A DNA stretch of 64,000 bases from Paenibacillus dendrobii (GTDB lineage: Bacteria; Bacillota; Bacilli; Paenibacillales; Paenibacillaceae): contig NZ_WUBI01000002.1 of the NCBI RefSeq assembly GCF_009807035.1, forward strand, positions 62,001-126,000, in the 5' to 3' direction. Shown here piece by piece: positions 44,309 to 54,105 of the stretch. The stretch's first letter is position 1; every line of letters starts with the position of its first letter. A program made the position numbers and the translations under genes. The notes beneath the pieces are model-generated. The model was not told where the DNA came from, made no database searches, and saw only the letters and a program-made list of their open reading frames with translations.

Positions 44309-44842
44309 TCAACCGAAAAAGAGAAGACATACCGCGATTGAAGCGATGAAACCAACGACATCCGAAAACAGGCCGACCTTCAGCGAGTATCTGCCGTTTC
44401 GTATGCCCACAGCTCCCATATATACGGTCAATACATATAACGTTGTATCCGTGCTGCCCTGAATCGTAGATGCCATGCGGCCAATCATGGAATCAGGTCC
44501 ATAAACGGAAATCAGGTCTGTTGCGAAAGCGAGTGAACCCGTTCCCGTTAAGGGACGCAAAAGTCCGAGGGGAAGAATCTCGCTAGGCACGCCAAGCCGG
44601 TGCAAAAAAGGGCCTGTCCATCCGACGAAAAAATCCAGCGCTCCCGAAGCTCTGAATACACTAATGGCGACCATCATACCCACAAGATTGGGTATAATTT
44701 GAACCGCAGTCTGGAATCCTTCTTTTGCACCCACGACAAAGGATTCATACACAGGAACCTTTTTCGTAAAGGCAAAAAGCGGAATGAAGGCGATCAATAC
44801 AGGGATCGCCCACGCTGAAATCATATTAATGATGGCAGTCAT
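44309..44842 (-). CDS. spmB: Spore maturation protein B
   Basis: Integral membrane protein of the nucleoside-recognition (Gate) family, 177 aa. Signatures are PVYESFVVGAKEGFQTAVQIIPNLVGM and RPLTGTGSLAFATDLI. Together with SpmA it is required for spore core dehydration in B. subtilis. Starts 6 bp after spmA behind AAGGATG. Sporulation-specific expression is presumed from the family; no promoter is visible between the two. Confidence 0.94.
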   Translation of the reverse strand: MTAIINMISAWAIPVLIAFIPLFAFTKKVPVYESFVVGAKEGFQTAVQIIPNLVGMMVAISVFRASGALDFFVGWTGPFLHRLGVPSEILPLGLLRPLTGTGSLAFATDLISVYGPDSMIGRMASTIQGSTDTTLYVLTVYMGAVGIRNGRYSLKVGLFSDVVGFIASIAVCLLFFG

Positions 44843-44848
44843 CCGGAA

Positions 44849-45502
44849 TCATCCTTTCATATCCTGCGCGTCCGGCTGCAAAGCTGCCGCCGGCCCCGCT
44901 GGAATCGGAGGTTTGGGACGCCTGTTCAGAAATTTCCTTCGGTACCACCTGTCCGCCGCTACCGCGGCAAGGGTCGCCACCATGGTTGCCGCTAGCGTTG
45001 TACCTACAATTTCTGTCGGATTCGCTGACTGATAATTCATCCTTATAGCGATCAACGTTGTCGGAATCAACGTAATACTGGCCGTATTCAAGGCCAGTAG
45101 CGTACACATGGCCGGGCTGGCTGCTGTTTTGTCCGGATTCAGCGTTTGCAGCTCCTGCATGGCCTTAATCCCCATCGGTGTAGCCGCATTTCCGAGACCC
45201 AGCAGGTTCGCGCTCATATTGGACAGAATGTATCCCATTGCCGGATGGTTTCGCGGAACGTCAGGAAAAAGGAATCGGACAATGGGGCCCATCAATTTTG
45301 CTATTTTTTGCAGCAGGCCCGATTCCTCTGCCAATTTCATCATTCCGAGCCAGAATACCAGCACGCTGATCAAGCCGAAGCACACGGTAACTCCGGTTTT
45401 GGCCCCGTCAAACGCGGCCGAGGTTACCGTCTCGATATTCCCTTGAGCGGCCGCAAAGCCAAATCCGATGACAATCAGCGCCAGCCAAATGACATTGATC
45501 AT
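44849..45502 (-). CDS. spmA: Spore maturation protein A
   Basis: Partner of SpmB in spore dehydration, 217 aa with about five hydrophobic helices. Family motifs are VCFGLISVLVFWLGMMKLAE, LSNMSANLLGLGNAATPMG and LALNTASITLIPTTLIAIR, the two halves of the Gate domain. GAGAGGAG precedes the ATG. The C-terminal tail is proline- and alanine-rich. The order dacB-spmA-spmB is the same as in B. subtilis. Confidence 0.94.
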   Translation of the reverse strand: MINVIWLALIVIGFGFAAAQGNIETVTSAAFDGAKTGVTVCFGLISVLVFWLGMMKLAEESGLLQKIAKLMGPIVRFLFPDVPRNHPAMGYILSNMSANLLGLGNAATPMGIKAMQELQTLNPDKTAASPAMCTLLALNTASITLIPTTLIAIRMNYQSANPTEIVGTTLAATMVATLAAVAADRWYRRKFLNRRPKPPIPAGPAAALQPDAQDMKG

Positions 45503-45537
45503 TTCACATGCTCCTCTCCCGTATCTCCCATGACCTG

Positions 45538-46719
45538 CTATCCGTTATGCTGAAGGAACAGCTCCCTGATCACTTCAGCCAATGCTCCGGCAAAAGTTGA
45601 TGGATGCACAGGAGACATTGTATTTTGCACCGGATTTCTTGCCCTCTCCTCAGGGAGAAAACTTCCTTTCTGATATACGGGGACCGTACCGATTTGCTGG
45701 CCCCCTAGATAGATCTGGATTTCCCCGCGCAGTCCGAAATTGATATCCGCGCTTCCATCTCTAGCAGGCTGGCGAAGCACCAGCTTCTTTTCGACACCTT
45801 CCTGCTCCCCCTTACTGAATGGATATTGGAAGGTATTGCTGACGACCAGATCATATCCTTTGACGGCTTCGCCCTTCTCCATTAATGAAGTCAATGGGAA
45901 ATATTCAAAGCCGTAATCCAGCATTTTACCATGATCGTTCCAGTCATCCCCATCATTCAGTGTGACGGCGACCAGCTGCTGACCGTTACGGGTTGCCGAG
46001 CTGACCAGGCAACGGAATGCCTTTTTCGTATAACCGGTCTTCACGCCATCCGCTCCATCGTACAATCTGAGCATCTTGTTCTTGTTATCCCATTTGTAAT
46101 CCCAGGATTCATTCGGATTCGGAGCCTTTTTGGTCGGCGTTTTGACAATATCCCGAAACACAGGATTATGGAGCGCGTACGCAGTGAGCTTGGCCATATC
46201 GTTGGCCGAAGAATAATGACCTTCCGCGTCAAGCCCATGAGGATTGGCAAAATGAGAATGTGACATGCCGATCTGTTTCGCTTCTTCATTCATCAGATAC
46301 ACGAAGCCTTCTTCGGATCCGCCGACATGCTCAGCAATCGCCGTGGCCGCGTCATTTCCCGACCTTAGCATCAAGCCGTACAGCATATTCTCCAGCGTCA
46401 TCTCTTCACCCATCTTCAAATAAATCGATGAGCCTTCTTTTCCGAAAGCATTCTTGCTGACTTTGACCGGCTTTTTGAAATCGCCGTGCTCAATAGCTAC
46501 GATCGCCGTCATAATTTTGGTCAAACTGGCTATACGCAATTCATCATCGCCATGGCTAGAATACAGCAATCGCCCGGAGGTTACATCCATCAGGGCTGCA
46601 GCCTGCGCGTGCGTGTATAGCTCGGGACGGGTTTGACTGCTTTGAGCAGAAGCCGGAACGCAGCAAGTCAGCATGATAGCGGCAGCTACGATCCAGCGGG
46701 TCATTGATTTTATCCACAT
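45538..46719 (-). CDS. dacB: D-alanyl-D-alanine carboxypeptidase DacB (sporulation PBP5*-type)
   Basis: Low-molecular-weight PBP that trims cortex cross-linking, 393 aa. The signal peptide ends near VPASAQ. Catalytic motifs are Ser65-Leu-Thr-Lys68, Ser120-Gly-Asn122 and Lys227-Thr-Gly. A C-terminal beta-domain (PBP5_C) follows. The ATG at 46719 has GGAGGAAAG upstream; the frame continues to 46881 without family sequence. Upstream of spmA-spmB, as in B. subtilis. Confidence 0.94.
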   Translation of the reverse strand: MWIKSMTRWIVAAAIMLTCCVPASAQSSQTRPELYTHAQAAALMDVTSGRLLYSSHGDDELRIASLTKIMTAIVAIEHGDFKKPVKVSKNAFGKEGSSIYLKMGEEMTLENMLYGLMLRSGNDAATAIAEHVGGSEEGFVYLMNEEAKQIGMSHSHFANPHGLDAEGHYSSANDMAKLTAYALHNPVFRDIVKTPTKKAPNPNESWDYKWDNKNKMLRLYDGADGVKTGYTKKAFRCLVSSATRNGQQLVAVTLNDGDDWNDHGKMLDYGFEYFPLTSLMEKGEAVKGYDLVVSNTFQYPFSKGEQEGVEKKLVLRQPARDGSADINFGLRGEIQIYLGGQQIGTVPVYQKGSFLPEERARNPVQNTMSPVHPSTFAGALAEVIRELFLQHNG

Positions 46720-46802
46720 GGTTATCTTTCCTCCGGTATTCTGAAAATCTTGTACAAGTATATGCTTGTCTTTCGCTTGATATGCCCTGCGTTCTTTCAC
46801 GC

Positions 46803-46830
46803 AAAAAAATCCCCTTCCGGCTGAAGGGGA
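46803..46830 (-). terminator. Terminator of ytfJ
   Basis: TCCCCTTC / GAAGGGGA stem with a 5-nt loop followed by seven T on the minus strand, directly after the ytfJ stop. Confidence 0.87.
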
Positions 46831-46840
46831 CGGGCAAGTG

Positions 46841-47323
46841 TCAATAAAACGTAGGGTTCGGATGATCATCGACTTCAGCATGGGTGCTTTTTATACCTGC
46901 TGCTGTCGTCGTTCCGGTTTGGAACATGGATTGAATTTTCTCCACCATCATTGGAGCAGAGTCAATCAGCTTCTCAAACAGATGGGTTTGATTATCCAGC
47001 GGCACGATATGCACGCCTTCTTTACCCACGACAAGAAATGCAATTGGGCGAATGGATACGCCACCGCCGCTACCGCCGCCAAAAGGCATGGAGTTCTTCA
47101 GGTCCGTATGGTTTTGACCGCCTGCTGTCGCGTCCTTACCGGCATATTCGCCATTAAAATCGCTACCTCCAGCCGCAAAGCCAAAGCCCACCTTACTGAT
47201 CGGAAGAATTACGCTGCCATCAGGCGTTTGAACGGGATCGCCCACAATGGTATTCACATCGACCATGCCTTTGATGTTTTCCATAGCGGTCTGCATGAGG
47301 CCTTGAATTGGATGATCGGACAT
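46841..47323 (-). CDS. ytfJ: Sporulation protein YtfJ (GerW family)
   Basis: 160 aa. Family features are HPIQGLMQTAMENIKGMVDVNTIVG, the GFGFAAGGSDF region, a glycine-rich stretch GGGSGGGVSIRP and the conserved FLVVG. GerW is a forespore protein needed for germination with L-alanine or for SleB/GerD function in B. subtilis. GGAGGAAGCAGC precedes the ATG. The neighbour upstream is ytfI, the same pairing as in B. subtilis, but the pair is here placed inside the scpB-dacB region. Confidence 0.92.
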   Translation of the reverse strand: MSDHPIQGLMQTAMENIKGMVDVNTIVGDPVQTPDGSVILPISKVGFGFAAGGSDFNGEYAGKDATAGGQNHTDLKNSMPFGGGSGGGVSIRPIAFLVVGKEGVHIVPLDNQTHLFEKLIDSAPMMVEKIQSMFQTGTTTAAGIKSTHAEVDDHPNPTFY

Positions 47324-47422
47324 ATGCTGCTTCCTCCTTCATGAAACTAAATAAGGTCATTTCGCAAATTAGTTTACCCACATTCATTTCGAGTATGTAG
47401 GAGGGTTGTACTCTGCACCTTG

Positions 47423-48133
47423 TCATACGCTTGGAACTTTCTGCCCCTTGCCCTTCATATGACGATATAAACGGAACCACCTTTTTAGACCGCCCTCCAC
47501 TTTCAATATCCGGAACAGCAGAATGAAAGATGCAAACATGGCATACCCCATAGGAAGCCTGGCAACGCAGTTAAATTCCGTGGAAAAAAGCATCTCATCG
47601 CGGAAATCAGGAATAATGGACAGGCGCGGCGTGCTCTTCATGCGAACCTGAAAGGATAACCAGCCCACCAATGTCGTTTTTAGGCTCCACAGCACCCCTG
47701 TCGCGACGGCTGTCCATTCGGCTTCTCCCGTTGAGAAACTCGTCGACCAATTCAAGTCGTGAATCCGCACATGGGAGAACGTATGCTGCAGCCATTTTTT
47801 AAAGGCAACCGTCGACTTTAGCAAGATGCGGACATCATGAACCCACAGCTCCGCCTTCTTCTTATTAATACGCGTGTGAGTCGTGCTACCCGAATTCCGA
47901 TGAACATTATTGCTTTTTTCAAGTTTGAGAAGGAAGCCTTTTTTCATATTTTCAAATACGAGCTTGGGCATCTCATAATGAAACCGGACCATTCCGAAAA
48001 GCATATGGATGTCGACCAAAGCCTTGTCATCCCGTCCCTCTTTGCTGAAATGGAAGGTACAGATGATGTTCGACATGGCGGCAGCGGCAATCAATAGGAG
48101 AATAACGGCTATAATAGCCAACGCAATCCACAC
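47423..48133 (-). CDS. ytfI: DUF2953 membrane protein YtfI
   Basis: 236 aa from a GTG at 48133 preceded by GGGGGG; the frame extends to 48175 without a ribosome site. It has an N-terminal membrane segment (WIALAIIAVILLLIAAAAM), then DUF2953-like sequence (VDIHMLFGMVRFHYEMP, NWSTSFSTGEAEWTAVATGVLW) and a hydrophobic C-terminal stretch. It is immediately upstream of ytfJ as in B. subtilis, where it is linked to sporulation. Molecular role unknown. Confidence 0.88.
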   Translation of the reverse strand: MWIALAIIAVILLLIAAAAMSNIICTFHFSKEGRDDKALVDIHMLFGMVRFHYEMPKLVFENMKKGFLLKLEKSNNVHRNSGSTTHTRINKKKAELWVHDVRILLKSTVAFKKWLQHTFSHVRIHDLNWSTSFSTGEAEWTAVATGVLWSLKTTLVGWLSFQVRMKSTPRLSIIPDFRDEMLFSTEFNCVARLPMGYAMFASFILLFRILKVEGGLKRWFRLYRHMKGKGQKVPSV

Positions 48134-48235
48134 ATTAAAGCCCCCCAGATATAACCTTCGGTCATAGTATGGCATACATGGCTGGAAAAGATTCGGATTT
48201 CCATTGCCGCATGTGTTTTCCTGTTTGGTATGAAA

Positions 48236-48275
48236 TAAAAAACCGGCGATCTATTCAAAATAGATCACCGGTTTT
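48236..48275 (-). terminator. Terminator of scpB
   Basis: AACCGGTGATCTA with its near-perfect complement (one G-T pair), 7-nt loop and a run of T on the minus strand, 15 nt past the scpB stop. Confidence 0.87.
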
Positions 48276-48289
48276 GGGGATTTCATGTA

Positions 48290-48889
48290 TTAGTTCACAT
48301 CATCGATTGTAAGCTGTCTGCCATCCAGCTTTTCGAACAGCAGCTGCGTTTCTTCCTCCAGATTTTCCGTGCTCTCGAACATTTGCGGTTCCGGAAGCGC
48401 CTGAAGATTGGGCAGACCGAAATAATCAAGGAAGGATTTGGTGGTGCCGTACAGTATCGGTCGTCCGATCGCCTCTGCCCGTCCCGTCTCTTCAATCAAA
48501 TCCTTATGAACCAGCGTCTGTATCGCACGCTCCGACTTCACGCCGCGGATCTCCTCGATTTCCACGCGCGTAATCGGCTGGCGGTAAGCCACGATAGCCA
48601 AGGTTTCAAGCGCAGCCTGCGAAAGAGAGGAACGGGAAGGTGAATAGGCGAGTTTCTCGTAGTATGCCGCATGGTCCCCGAGCGTCGTCAGCTGGTAGCT
48701 CCCCGCGATTTGCATCACCTGGATGCCCCGCTGCTGCCGTTCAAAGTCCTCCTTCATTTCCGTCAGCGCGTCCGCTACAAGCTCAGCCCGGTGATCCACG
48801 ATCTCGGCGATCTGTTTGATGCTAAGTCCTTCATCGCCCGCAAGAAACAGCAGCCCCTCAATAATCGATTTCAACTTCGGAAAGTCCAT
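48290..48889 (-). CDS. scpB: Segregation and condensation protein B
   Basis: Winged-helix (kite) subunit of the Smc-ScpAB condensin, 199 aa. Motifs are IIEGLLFLAGDEGLS, ALETLAIVAYRQPITRVEIEEIRGV and GRPILYGTTKSFLDYFGL. It overlaps the scpA 3' end by about 30 bp, so both are translated together in the usual order scpA-scpB. Chromosome organisation and segregation. Confidence 0.96.
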   Translation of the reverse strand: MDFPKLKSIIEGLLFLAGDEGLSIKQIAEIVDHRAELVADALTEMKEDFERQQRGIQVMQIAGSYQLTTLGDHAAYYEKLAYSPSRSSLSQAALETLAIVAYRQPITRVEIEEIRGVKSERAIQTLVHKDLIEETGRAEAIGRPILYGTTKSFLDYFGLPNLQALPEPQMFESTENLEEETQLLFEKLDGRQLTIDDVN

Positions 48890-49652
48890 GAAGCTGCTCT
48901 CCCCCTTTCCATTCCATTACGATATCGTCGAACAGCTTCTCCTGGTAGCATAAAATTTGCTTCATTTTCATGAGCTCCAAAATAGCCAGGAACGTGACGA
49001 CGATCTCATGCCTCATCATATCTTCGTGCAGAAGCCGGGAAAACAGCACTTTGCCGCCCTTGCCCGACTGTTCCAGCACATTCACGACTTGCCGGATCCG
49101 GTCCTTGACCGATATTTCATCCCGCTGTATCCGGGTGTAGCTCGTCCGCTTGACCGCTTTACGCAGGGCCTTCTGGAAGGCTGCCACAAGATCGGCGGCA
49201 TGAAGTCCCTTTACCGGATTCTCCGTCATCGCAGGTACCCACGGCGTCAAATCCTCTGGTTCCTTGGCATAGAGCAGGCTTCGCTCCATCTCTTTCTCCT
49301 GCAGATGTTTGGCAATGCCTTTGTACTTCCGGTATTCGATCAGTTTCTGTATCAGCTCTGCCCGCGGATCAATATCCTCTTCCTCATAAAAATCAAATTC
49401 GTCCATAACGAAAACCGGGGGCTTCGGTAAAAGAAGCTTGGATTTAATGGAAAGCAATGTGGCAGCCATCACCAGAAATTCACTCGTAATATCCAGCTCC
49501 AGCTCCTGCATGCTGTGCAAATACTCCATGTATTGGTCCGTAATCTCGCTGACGGGGATATCCTGGATGTTGATTTCCGCTTTGTCTATGAGGTGAAGCA
49601 GTAGATCGAGCGGACCTTCAAATGTCTCCAGCTTGTATAATACTGTGTTCAC
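48858..49652 (-). CDS. scpA: Segregation and condensation protein A
   Basis: Kleisin subunit linking the Smc heads, 264 aa. The N-terminus YKLETFEGPLDLLLHLIDKAEI is the family signature, followed by EFLVMAATLLSIKSKLLLP; the C-terminal winged helix contains VTFLAILELMKMKQI. The start is GTG at 49652 with GGAGGATAG upstream. About 300 bp without a gene separate it from the glycan-degradation island. Confidence 0.96.
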   Translation of the reverse strand: MNTVLYKLETFEGPLDLLLHLIDKAEINIQDIPVSEITDQYMEYLHSMQELELDITSEFLVMAATLLSIKSKLLLPKPPVFVMDEFDFYEEEDIDPRAELIQKLIEYRKYKGIAKHLQEKEMERSLLYAKEPEDLTPWVPAMTENPVKGLHAADLVAAFQKALRKAVKRTSYTRIQRDEISVKDRIRQVVNVLEQSGKGGKVLFSRLLHEDMMRHEIVVTFLAILELMKMKQILCYQEKLFDDIVMEWKGGEQLHGLSEVEIDY

Positions 49653-49863
49653 GGCCTATCCTCCGTCCATAAAAATAAGCAATCGTTTGTTTAGGCTTCG
49701 CGCTAAAGCATGGGTGCTATCCCAGATGAATGTTTTATAATGATGAATTTAGGTGACAAAAGCGAACGCTACGCTTCTACAGAACGATTCCGTCCCCTCC
49801 GCTACCTTCACTTTGTTAAAGCACCTTCAGTTCTAAACGCAAACTTTTTACTACTACTATATT

Positions 49864-49900
49864 AAAAAAATGTAGTGCCCCGTGTAAAGGCACTACATTT
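49864..49900 (-). terminator. Terminator of the GH84 gene
   Basis: AAATGTAGTGCC and its exact complement around a 9-nt loop, then a run of T on the minus strand. The stretch 49653-49863 between it and scpA holds no supported gene. Confidence 0.88.
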
Positions 49901-49952
49901 AAATAAGCATGATTTATGCGGTTTCGTCAAGCCAGGTCGCGTATCCGCCCTA

Positions 49953-52900
49953 TTATCCGACGATTTTGCGGGCCACGAACGCCAGATCCAGCAGGTCGAT
50001 CGTGCCGTCACCATTCACGTCAGCTCTCATAGCCTGGTGCCAATCCGGGCTCTGCGCGTTTTTGCCATAGTTGGCCGCGATAATCGCCAGGTCTCCGATC
50101 GAAATTTTGCCGTCCTTGTTCACGTCGCCGGGCACGCCAGGCTCCGAACTGCCTGGAGTAACTTCAAACGAATAGGTGGAAGGCAAAGCCTCTAACTCCT
50201 TCCCCTCGGCATCGCCAAGGACCGATCGTATCAACTTGATGCTGCCTGCCGAGGACTGTTGCACGTCCTTGGCCTTGAATGCTAAGGTCAGCAGCTGCAT
50301 ATCACCGGTAACCGCATGATCAGTTCCGGAGCTTGCCGCGATCATCCGGAATTCCCCCGGTATATCGTGTGTGGATTCCAATATCTCAAAGCCGTCTTTC
50401 GAAGAAGCTGCAGACTCAAACTCGACAAGGGCAGGGTCGTACGTCAGCTTCAGATCTGCAGCATACATGCTTCCCTTCACATTTTTGACGCCAAGATCTG
50501 CGGAAAACGATTGCCCCGCTTTCAATGAAGCCGGTCCGGCAAGCGACGTAGCGTTCTCCTCCGCAGGCTCCACTTCCCCGCCTGTGCCCGACAAAACGGG
50601 AATCATCTCGTGGATCCGGGGTAGCACGCTGCCGTTCCACTGAAGTTTCGCTTCCAAAATGCGGCCAAAGCCCGTCATGTCCACTACATTGTATGATTGC
50701 GAAAGCGTGCCTGCCGTATGCCAGCCTTTCTCATCCCTCACTAGCACCTCGGCATTTGAGATATTCGAAGGGCCCTGCAGAATGATCAACTTCTCCAGCT
50801 TCGAACCTGACGCAAGCTTGTAAGTCAAGGAACCAGCCCCCTCAGCAGCAGGCATGAAGAAGGTGGACAGCTTGCGGTCGATGGCCATGCCGGCTTCAAA
50901 ACCGCTTTTGCCGGAAGGCTGAGAACCGATGGCCGGACTGCCGCTTCCCGGCTTTTCCATGCCTTCATTCACGATGATCTCATTTAATGCGAGCCAGGCA
51001 TTGTTATTTTCGGTGGAGATTAACCGGATATACCGGGCCTGCTTGACGTTTGTGAGCGCCACTCTTTTATAACGGTAAGGAACTTCATGATCCGGGAAGC
51101 TCAAGGTCCGGTCTCCCGGATTGTTGAACGTGTGGATCGTTTCCCAAATCTGACCGTCGCGGGAGAGCTGCAAATCGCCCTTGCGGAAATAATCTCCCTC
51201 GCCGTCTCCGATGACGACAGCAACATTCTGAACGTCAACCATGCCTCCGAGATCCACCTGCACATATTTTCCCTTGGCCTGCCCGTCCCCGAACCAGGTT
51301 TTCGTATCGAGCTTGCCGTCATAAAGATTGCCGGCTGCGCCGGAATAGACGCTCGCATAGTTATGGCTGACCGATGCCGGAACAAATTTGGCCAATTTGA
51401 CGAATAATCGGCTTAAATCAAAGGTGGTATCGGCCGCCCCGTTGTTGATGAGCCGAATGTAAGCAGCGCTTCCATATGGCCCGCCTGTCTGTACAGCCTC
51501 CCATTCTGTGCCATTCGGTGATGACTCCACAGCGATCCCCGTGCCGGAGTGTGCAATCGTCATTTCGTCAATTTGCTCGATCGACTTCAAACGGATACCG
51601 ACATACTGCCCGGGCTTTAAAGTAATTTGGGTCAGTCCGCTTAGCTCGGCCGAAGTATCAGACGCCGAGACTGTCCGGTTTTGCAGCTCCGCGACATTCG
51701 TGTAGATTCCGGCCTTGCCCATAGATGCATTGACCGTAAACTCCCTCACCGCGGTCCACAGATCCGGCTTCCCGCCAGGGATGCCCGCATGCGTTAAGCG
51801 GTAACGGATATACCGCGCCTCGACGTCCAGACCGGCTGCCGCAATGTTGAAGCCGGAACGCTCTTCGCCAATCGGCATCCAATCGGCGCCGTTTACCGAA
51901 GTTTCAAGCATTCCCTTCTGGAAAATATCATGATCGGTATCGTTTCTGCCTTGAAGGATGGAGACATCGCGGATTTTCACCGTTTTACCTAAATCAAGGC
52001 CATACCAGTCGCCGTTTTTCTGAACGGTCTGTACATACATGTAGGTCGCCGGATCGCCGTCGATCATCCGTCCGATGTCGGAAGGCGAGCCATAAGAGGT
52101 TACCGGAACCGGGATAGCGTAATCGGGATCCATTGAAGTATAGATTTGGGCATCAAGCTTGTTGATCAGCTGCTGTGCAAATGGCACGAGCCGTTTGGCG
52201 CCTGCCTCTACTGTGACATCCGGAGAGTTGAGCTTTTTGATCGTATACGTCCTGGAATCCGCCAGCTCTGAGGAGGCTTTAGACAACTCCTCCCAGGCTG
52301 CCGCCGTATTTCCGCCCTCCAGAGCCATTGCGGAACGAACGGCCGCCTGGCCGGAAGAGGCTACGCCTTTCAGGCTTTTAAGCCAGGGATCGATCTCCTG
52401 CAGCATTTTCGGATTTTGCGATTTGGCCGTAAAGCCCTGGATCGCGCCCAAAATTTGGTCAAAGTCGTTGATCAGCTTCGTGCCGCTTGCCTGAAGCGGC
52501 TGGCCGCTCGCATATTTGCCCAGGAAATCCTCCAAATCCGCGCGGATATTCTCGGACTCGCCCACCTGAAGTCCATGGCCGCTCGGCGAGGGATCGCTCA
52601 AATGATAGGAAATCGTGTTCAGCTCGGATGCAGATTCGGGAGCGACGTATTTGAAGGAATTCAGCCAGCTGCTGTCCTGTTGGAAATCATCCACGTTCCA
52701 GGTGTAATCCGCTACCGCGAACAAAGCCACTTTCGACAGCTCCGCCCAGCCCATCGGGTTGGATACGACGCCTGAAATGTTGTGCGTACCCGGAACAAGC
52801 ACTTCTCCTTTGCCAAGCATGAGCCGCGAATCCTTATAATCGTTTACGGGCCAGTTGAGCCACATGAAAGGATCGCGTCCGGTAAGGTTCTTCACCCATT

Positions 52901-54071
52901 GCATATCCGTCGTATTTACAGGGGCTACGACCCCTTTTCCCGTCCACATGATGTCCACGTTGGCCGGAACATTGGCGAGCGCCTGCAGATATGGCTTGCC
53001 GCCTTCGCCGGTCCAGCCCTGATTGTAGAACGGAGGGCAGTAAATCAGCGGCTTCACGTCCCCTTTGGCCCCGGCCCAATTGGCTACGTCCGTGATCAGC
53101 TTCACGTGCTTATCCTTATCGGTCAGGGACTGCGAAGTGCTGATATCGTCCATGAAGAGACCGAACTGCCTAACCCCGACACCATACAGCTGGTTCAACT
53201 TCGCAAGCAGGGTTTGCAGCTCCGCGTCGTAGTTGTTCCAATTAATCATATTGAAGCCGGGATGGATTGCCCATACGAAATGATTTTTCGTTTCGTTGCC
53301 GACATCGACAAGCTCTTTGATCTTGGCAAGCTCATCCGCCGGATACAGCGTCCTCCAAGCCGAATTATGGTATTGGTCGTTTTTCGGAGCAAAGATGTAA
53401 GTGTTCATTTTAAATCTGCCGCCAAACCGCATCAGGCTTTTCCGGTCCTCATTCGACCAGGGGAAGCCGTAAAAGCCTTCGATGAAGCCCCTCCACTTCG
53501 CATCCGAATAATCTTCGTACTTCACACTGTGCAGCGTTTGATTCGTCGTTTGATCCAAAATCAAGCCCAGCGTTTCCAGCGCATAGAAGGCAGCATCCGT
53601 ATCCTTGCCAAGAACGGCAATCGTGCCTTTCGCTTCACGCGCTGCGTTTAAATCGAGGACATACGCATCTTTTTCATTAAAAAGGGTCGATGAGTACGGG
53701 ATTCGATTGTTAAAATAGGCATCCGCATAGCCCTGCGATCCTTTGATGCCGATGACGACGTTGCTTTTGTCCACCGTGACCGCCGACGTTTCAGTGACCT
53801 GAAGGGATTTTTTTTCTAGCAACTTCCGAAGCATATTCCGCGTTGCCGTATCAATGCCTGACTCGAATACCACGTTGACCTGCGCGGTCAGGGTAAAGTC
53901 GGCACCTTGACTGCTCTGATGCTGGGGAATCGGATAGATGTCATACGTTCCGCCGGTGGCAGCGGCCTGGGGCTGTTCTTCTTGCACGGCTTTCGCTGCT
54001 CCAGCCAGATTCGTGAACAAGCCGGATACCAGCACAACGGCCACCAGCATCATCATGAGCCTCTTCGGCAT
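49953..54071 (-). CDS. Secreted GH84 beta-N-acetylglucosaminidase with CBM, cohesin and dockerin modules
   Basis: 1372 aa extracellular enzyme. Signal peptide at 1-26, an N-terminal GH84/GH20b-like domain (40-180), and a catalytic barrel (about 190-480) with GFIEGFYGFPW and the catalytic pair Asp308-Asp309 (FMDDIS). A helical domain comes next, then several F5/8-type (CBM32-like) modules (about 650-790, 900-1050, 1060-1170), a cohesin (about 1175-1305) and a C-terminal dockerin with two F-hand loops ([26 protein letters not shown]). Releases terminal GlcNAc by substrate-assisted catalysis. The ATG follows GAGGAGGTC. C. perfringens GH84 enzymes have a similar plan. Confidence 0.93.
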   Translation of the reverse strand: MPKRLMMMLVAVVLVSGLFTNLAGAAKAVQEEQPQAAATGGTYDIYPIPQHQSSQGADFTLTAQVNVVFESGIDTATRNMLRKLLEKKSLQVTETSAVTVDKSNVVIGIKGSQGYADAYFNNRIPYSSTLFNEKDAYVLDLNAAREAKGTIAVLGKDTDAAFYALETLGLILDQTTNQTLHSVKYEDYSDAKWRGFIEGFYGFPWSNEDRKSLMRFGGRFKMNTYIFAPKNDQYHNSAWRTLYPADELAKIKELVDVGNETKNHFVWAIHPGFNMINWNNYDAELQTLLAKLNQLYGVGVRQFGLFMDDISTSQSLTDKDKHVKLITDVANWAGAKGDVKPLIYCPPFYNQGWTGEGGKPYLQALANVPANVDIMWTGKGVVAPVNTTDMQWVKNLTGRDPFMWLNWPVNDYKDSRLMLGKGEVLVPGTHNISGVVSNPMGWAELSKVALFAVADYTWNVDDFQQDSSWLNSFKYVAPESASELNTISYHLSDPSPSGHGLQVGESENIRADLEDFLGKYASGQPLQASGTKLINDFDQILGAIQGFTAKSQNPKMLQEIDPWLKSLKGVASSGQAAVRSAMALEGGNTAAAWEELSKASSELADSRTYTIKKLNSPDVTVEAGAKRLVPFAQQLINKLDAQIYTSMDPDYAIPVPVTSYGSPSDIGRMIDGDPATYMYVQTVQKNGDWYGLDLGKTVKIRDVSILQGRNDTDHDIFQKGMLETSVNGADWMPIGEERSGFNIAAAGLDVEARYIRYRLTHAGIPGGKPDLWTAVREFTVNASMGKAGIYTNVAELQNRTVSASDTSAELSGLTQITLKPGQYVGIRLKSIEQIDEMTIAHSGTGIAVESSPNGTEWEAVQTGGPYGSAAYIRLINNGAADTTFDLSRLFVKLAKFVPASVSHNYASVYSGAAGNLYDGKLDTKTWFGDGQAKGKYVQVDLGGMVDVQNVAVVIGDGEGDYFRKGDLQLSRDGQIWETIHTFNNPGDRTLSFPDHEVPYRYKRVALTNVKQARYIRLISTENNNAWLALNEIIVNEGMEKPGSGSPAIGSQPSGKSGFEAGMAIDRKLSTFFMPAAEGAGSLTYKLASGSKLEKLIILQGPSNISNAEVLVRDEKGWHTAGTLSQSYNVVDMTGFGRILEAKLQWNGSVLPRIHEMIPVLSGTGGEVEPAEENATSLAGPASLKAGQSFSADLGVKNVKGSMYAADLKLTYDPALVEFESAASSKDGFEILESTHDIPGEFRMIAASSGTDHAVTGDMQLLTLAFKAKDVQQSSAGSIKLIRSVLGDAEGKELEALPSTYSFEVTPGSSEPGVPGDVNKDGKISIGDLAIIAANYGKNAQSPDWHQAMRADVNGDGTIDLLDLAFVARKIVG

Positions 54072-54105
54072 AATAAGACCTCCTCGTTAAAATTGAGTTC
54101 AGCGA

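Noticed and set aside
52782..53651. A 289-aa plus-strand frame inside the GH84 gene
   Set aside because: No ribosome site or motif; it lies wholly inside the GH84 catalytic region on the other strand.
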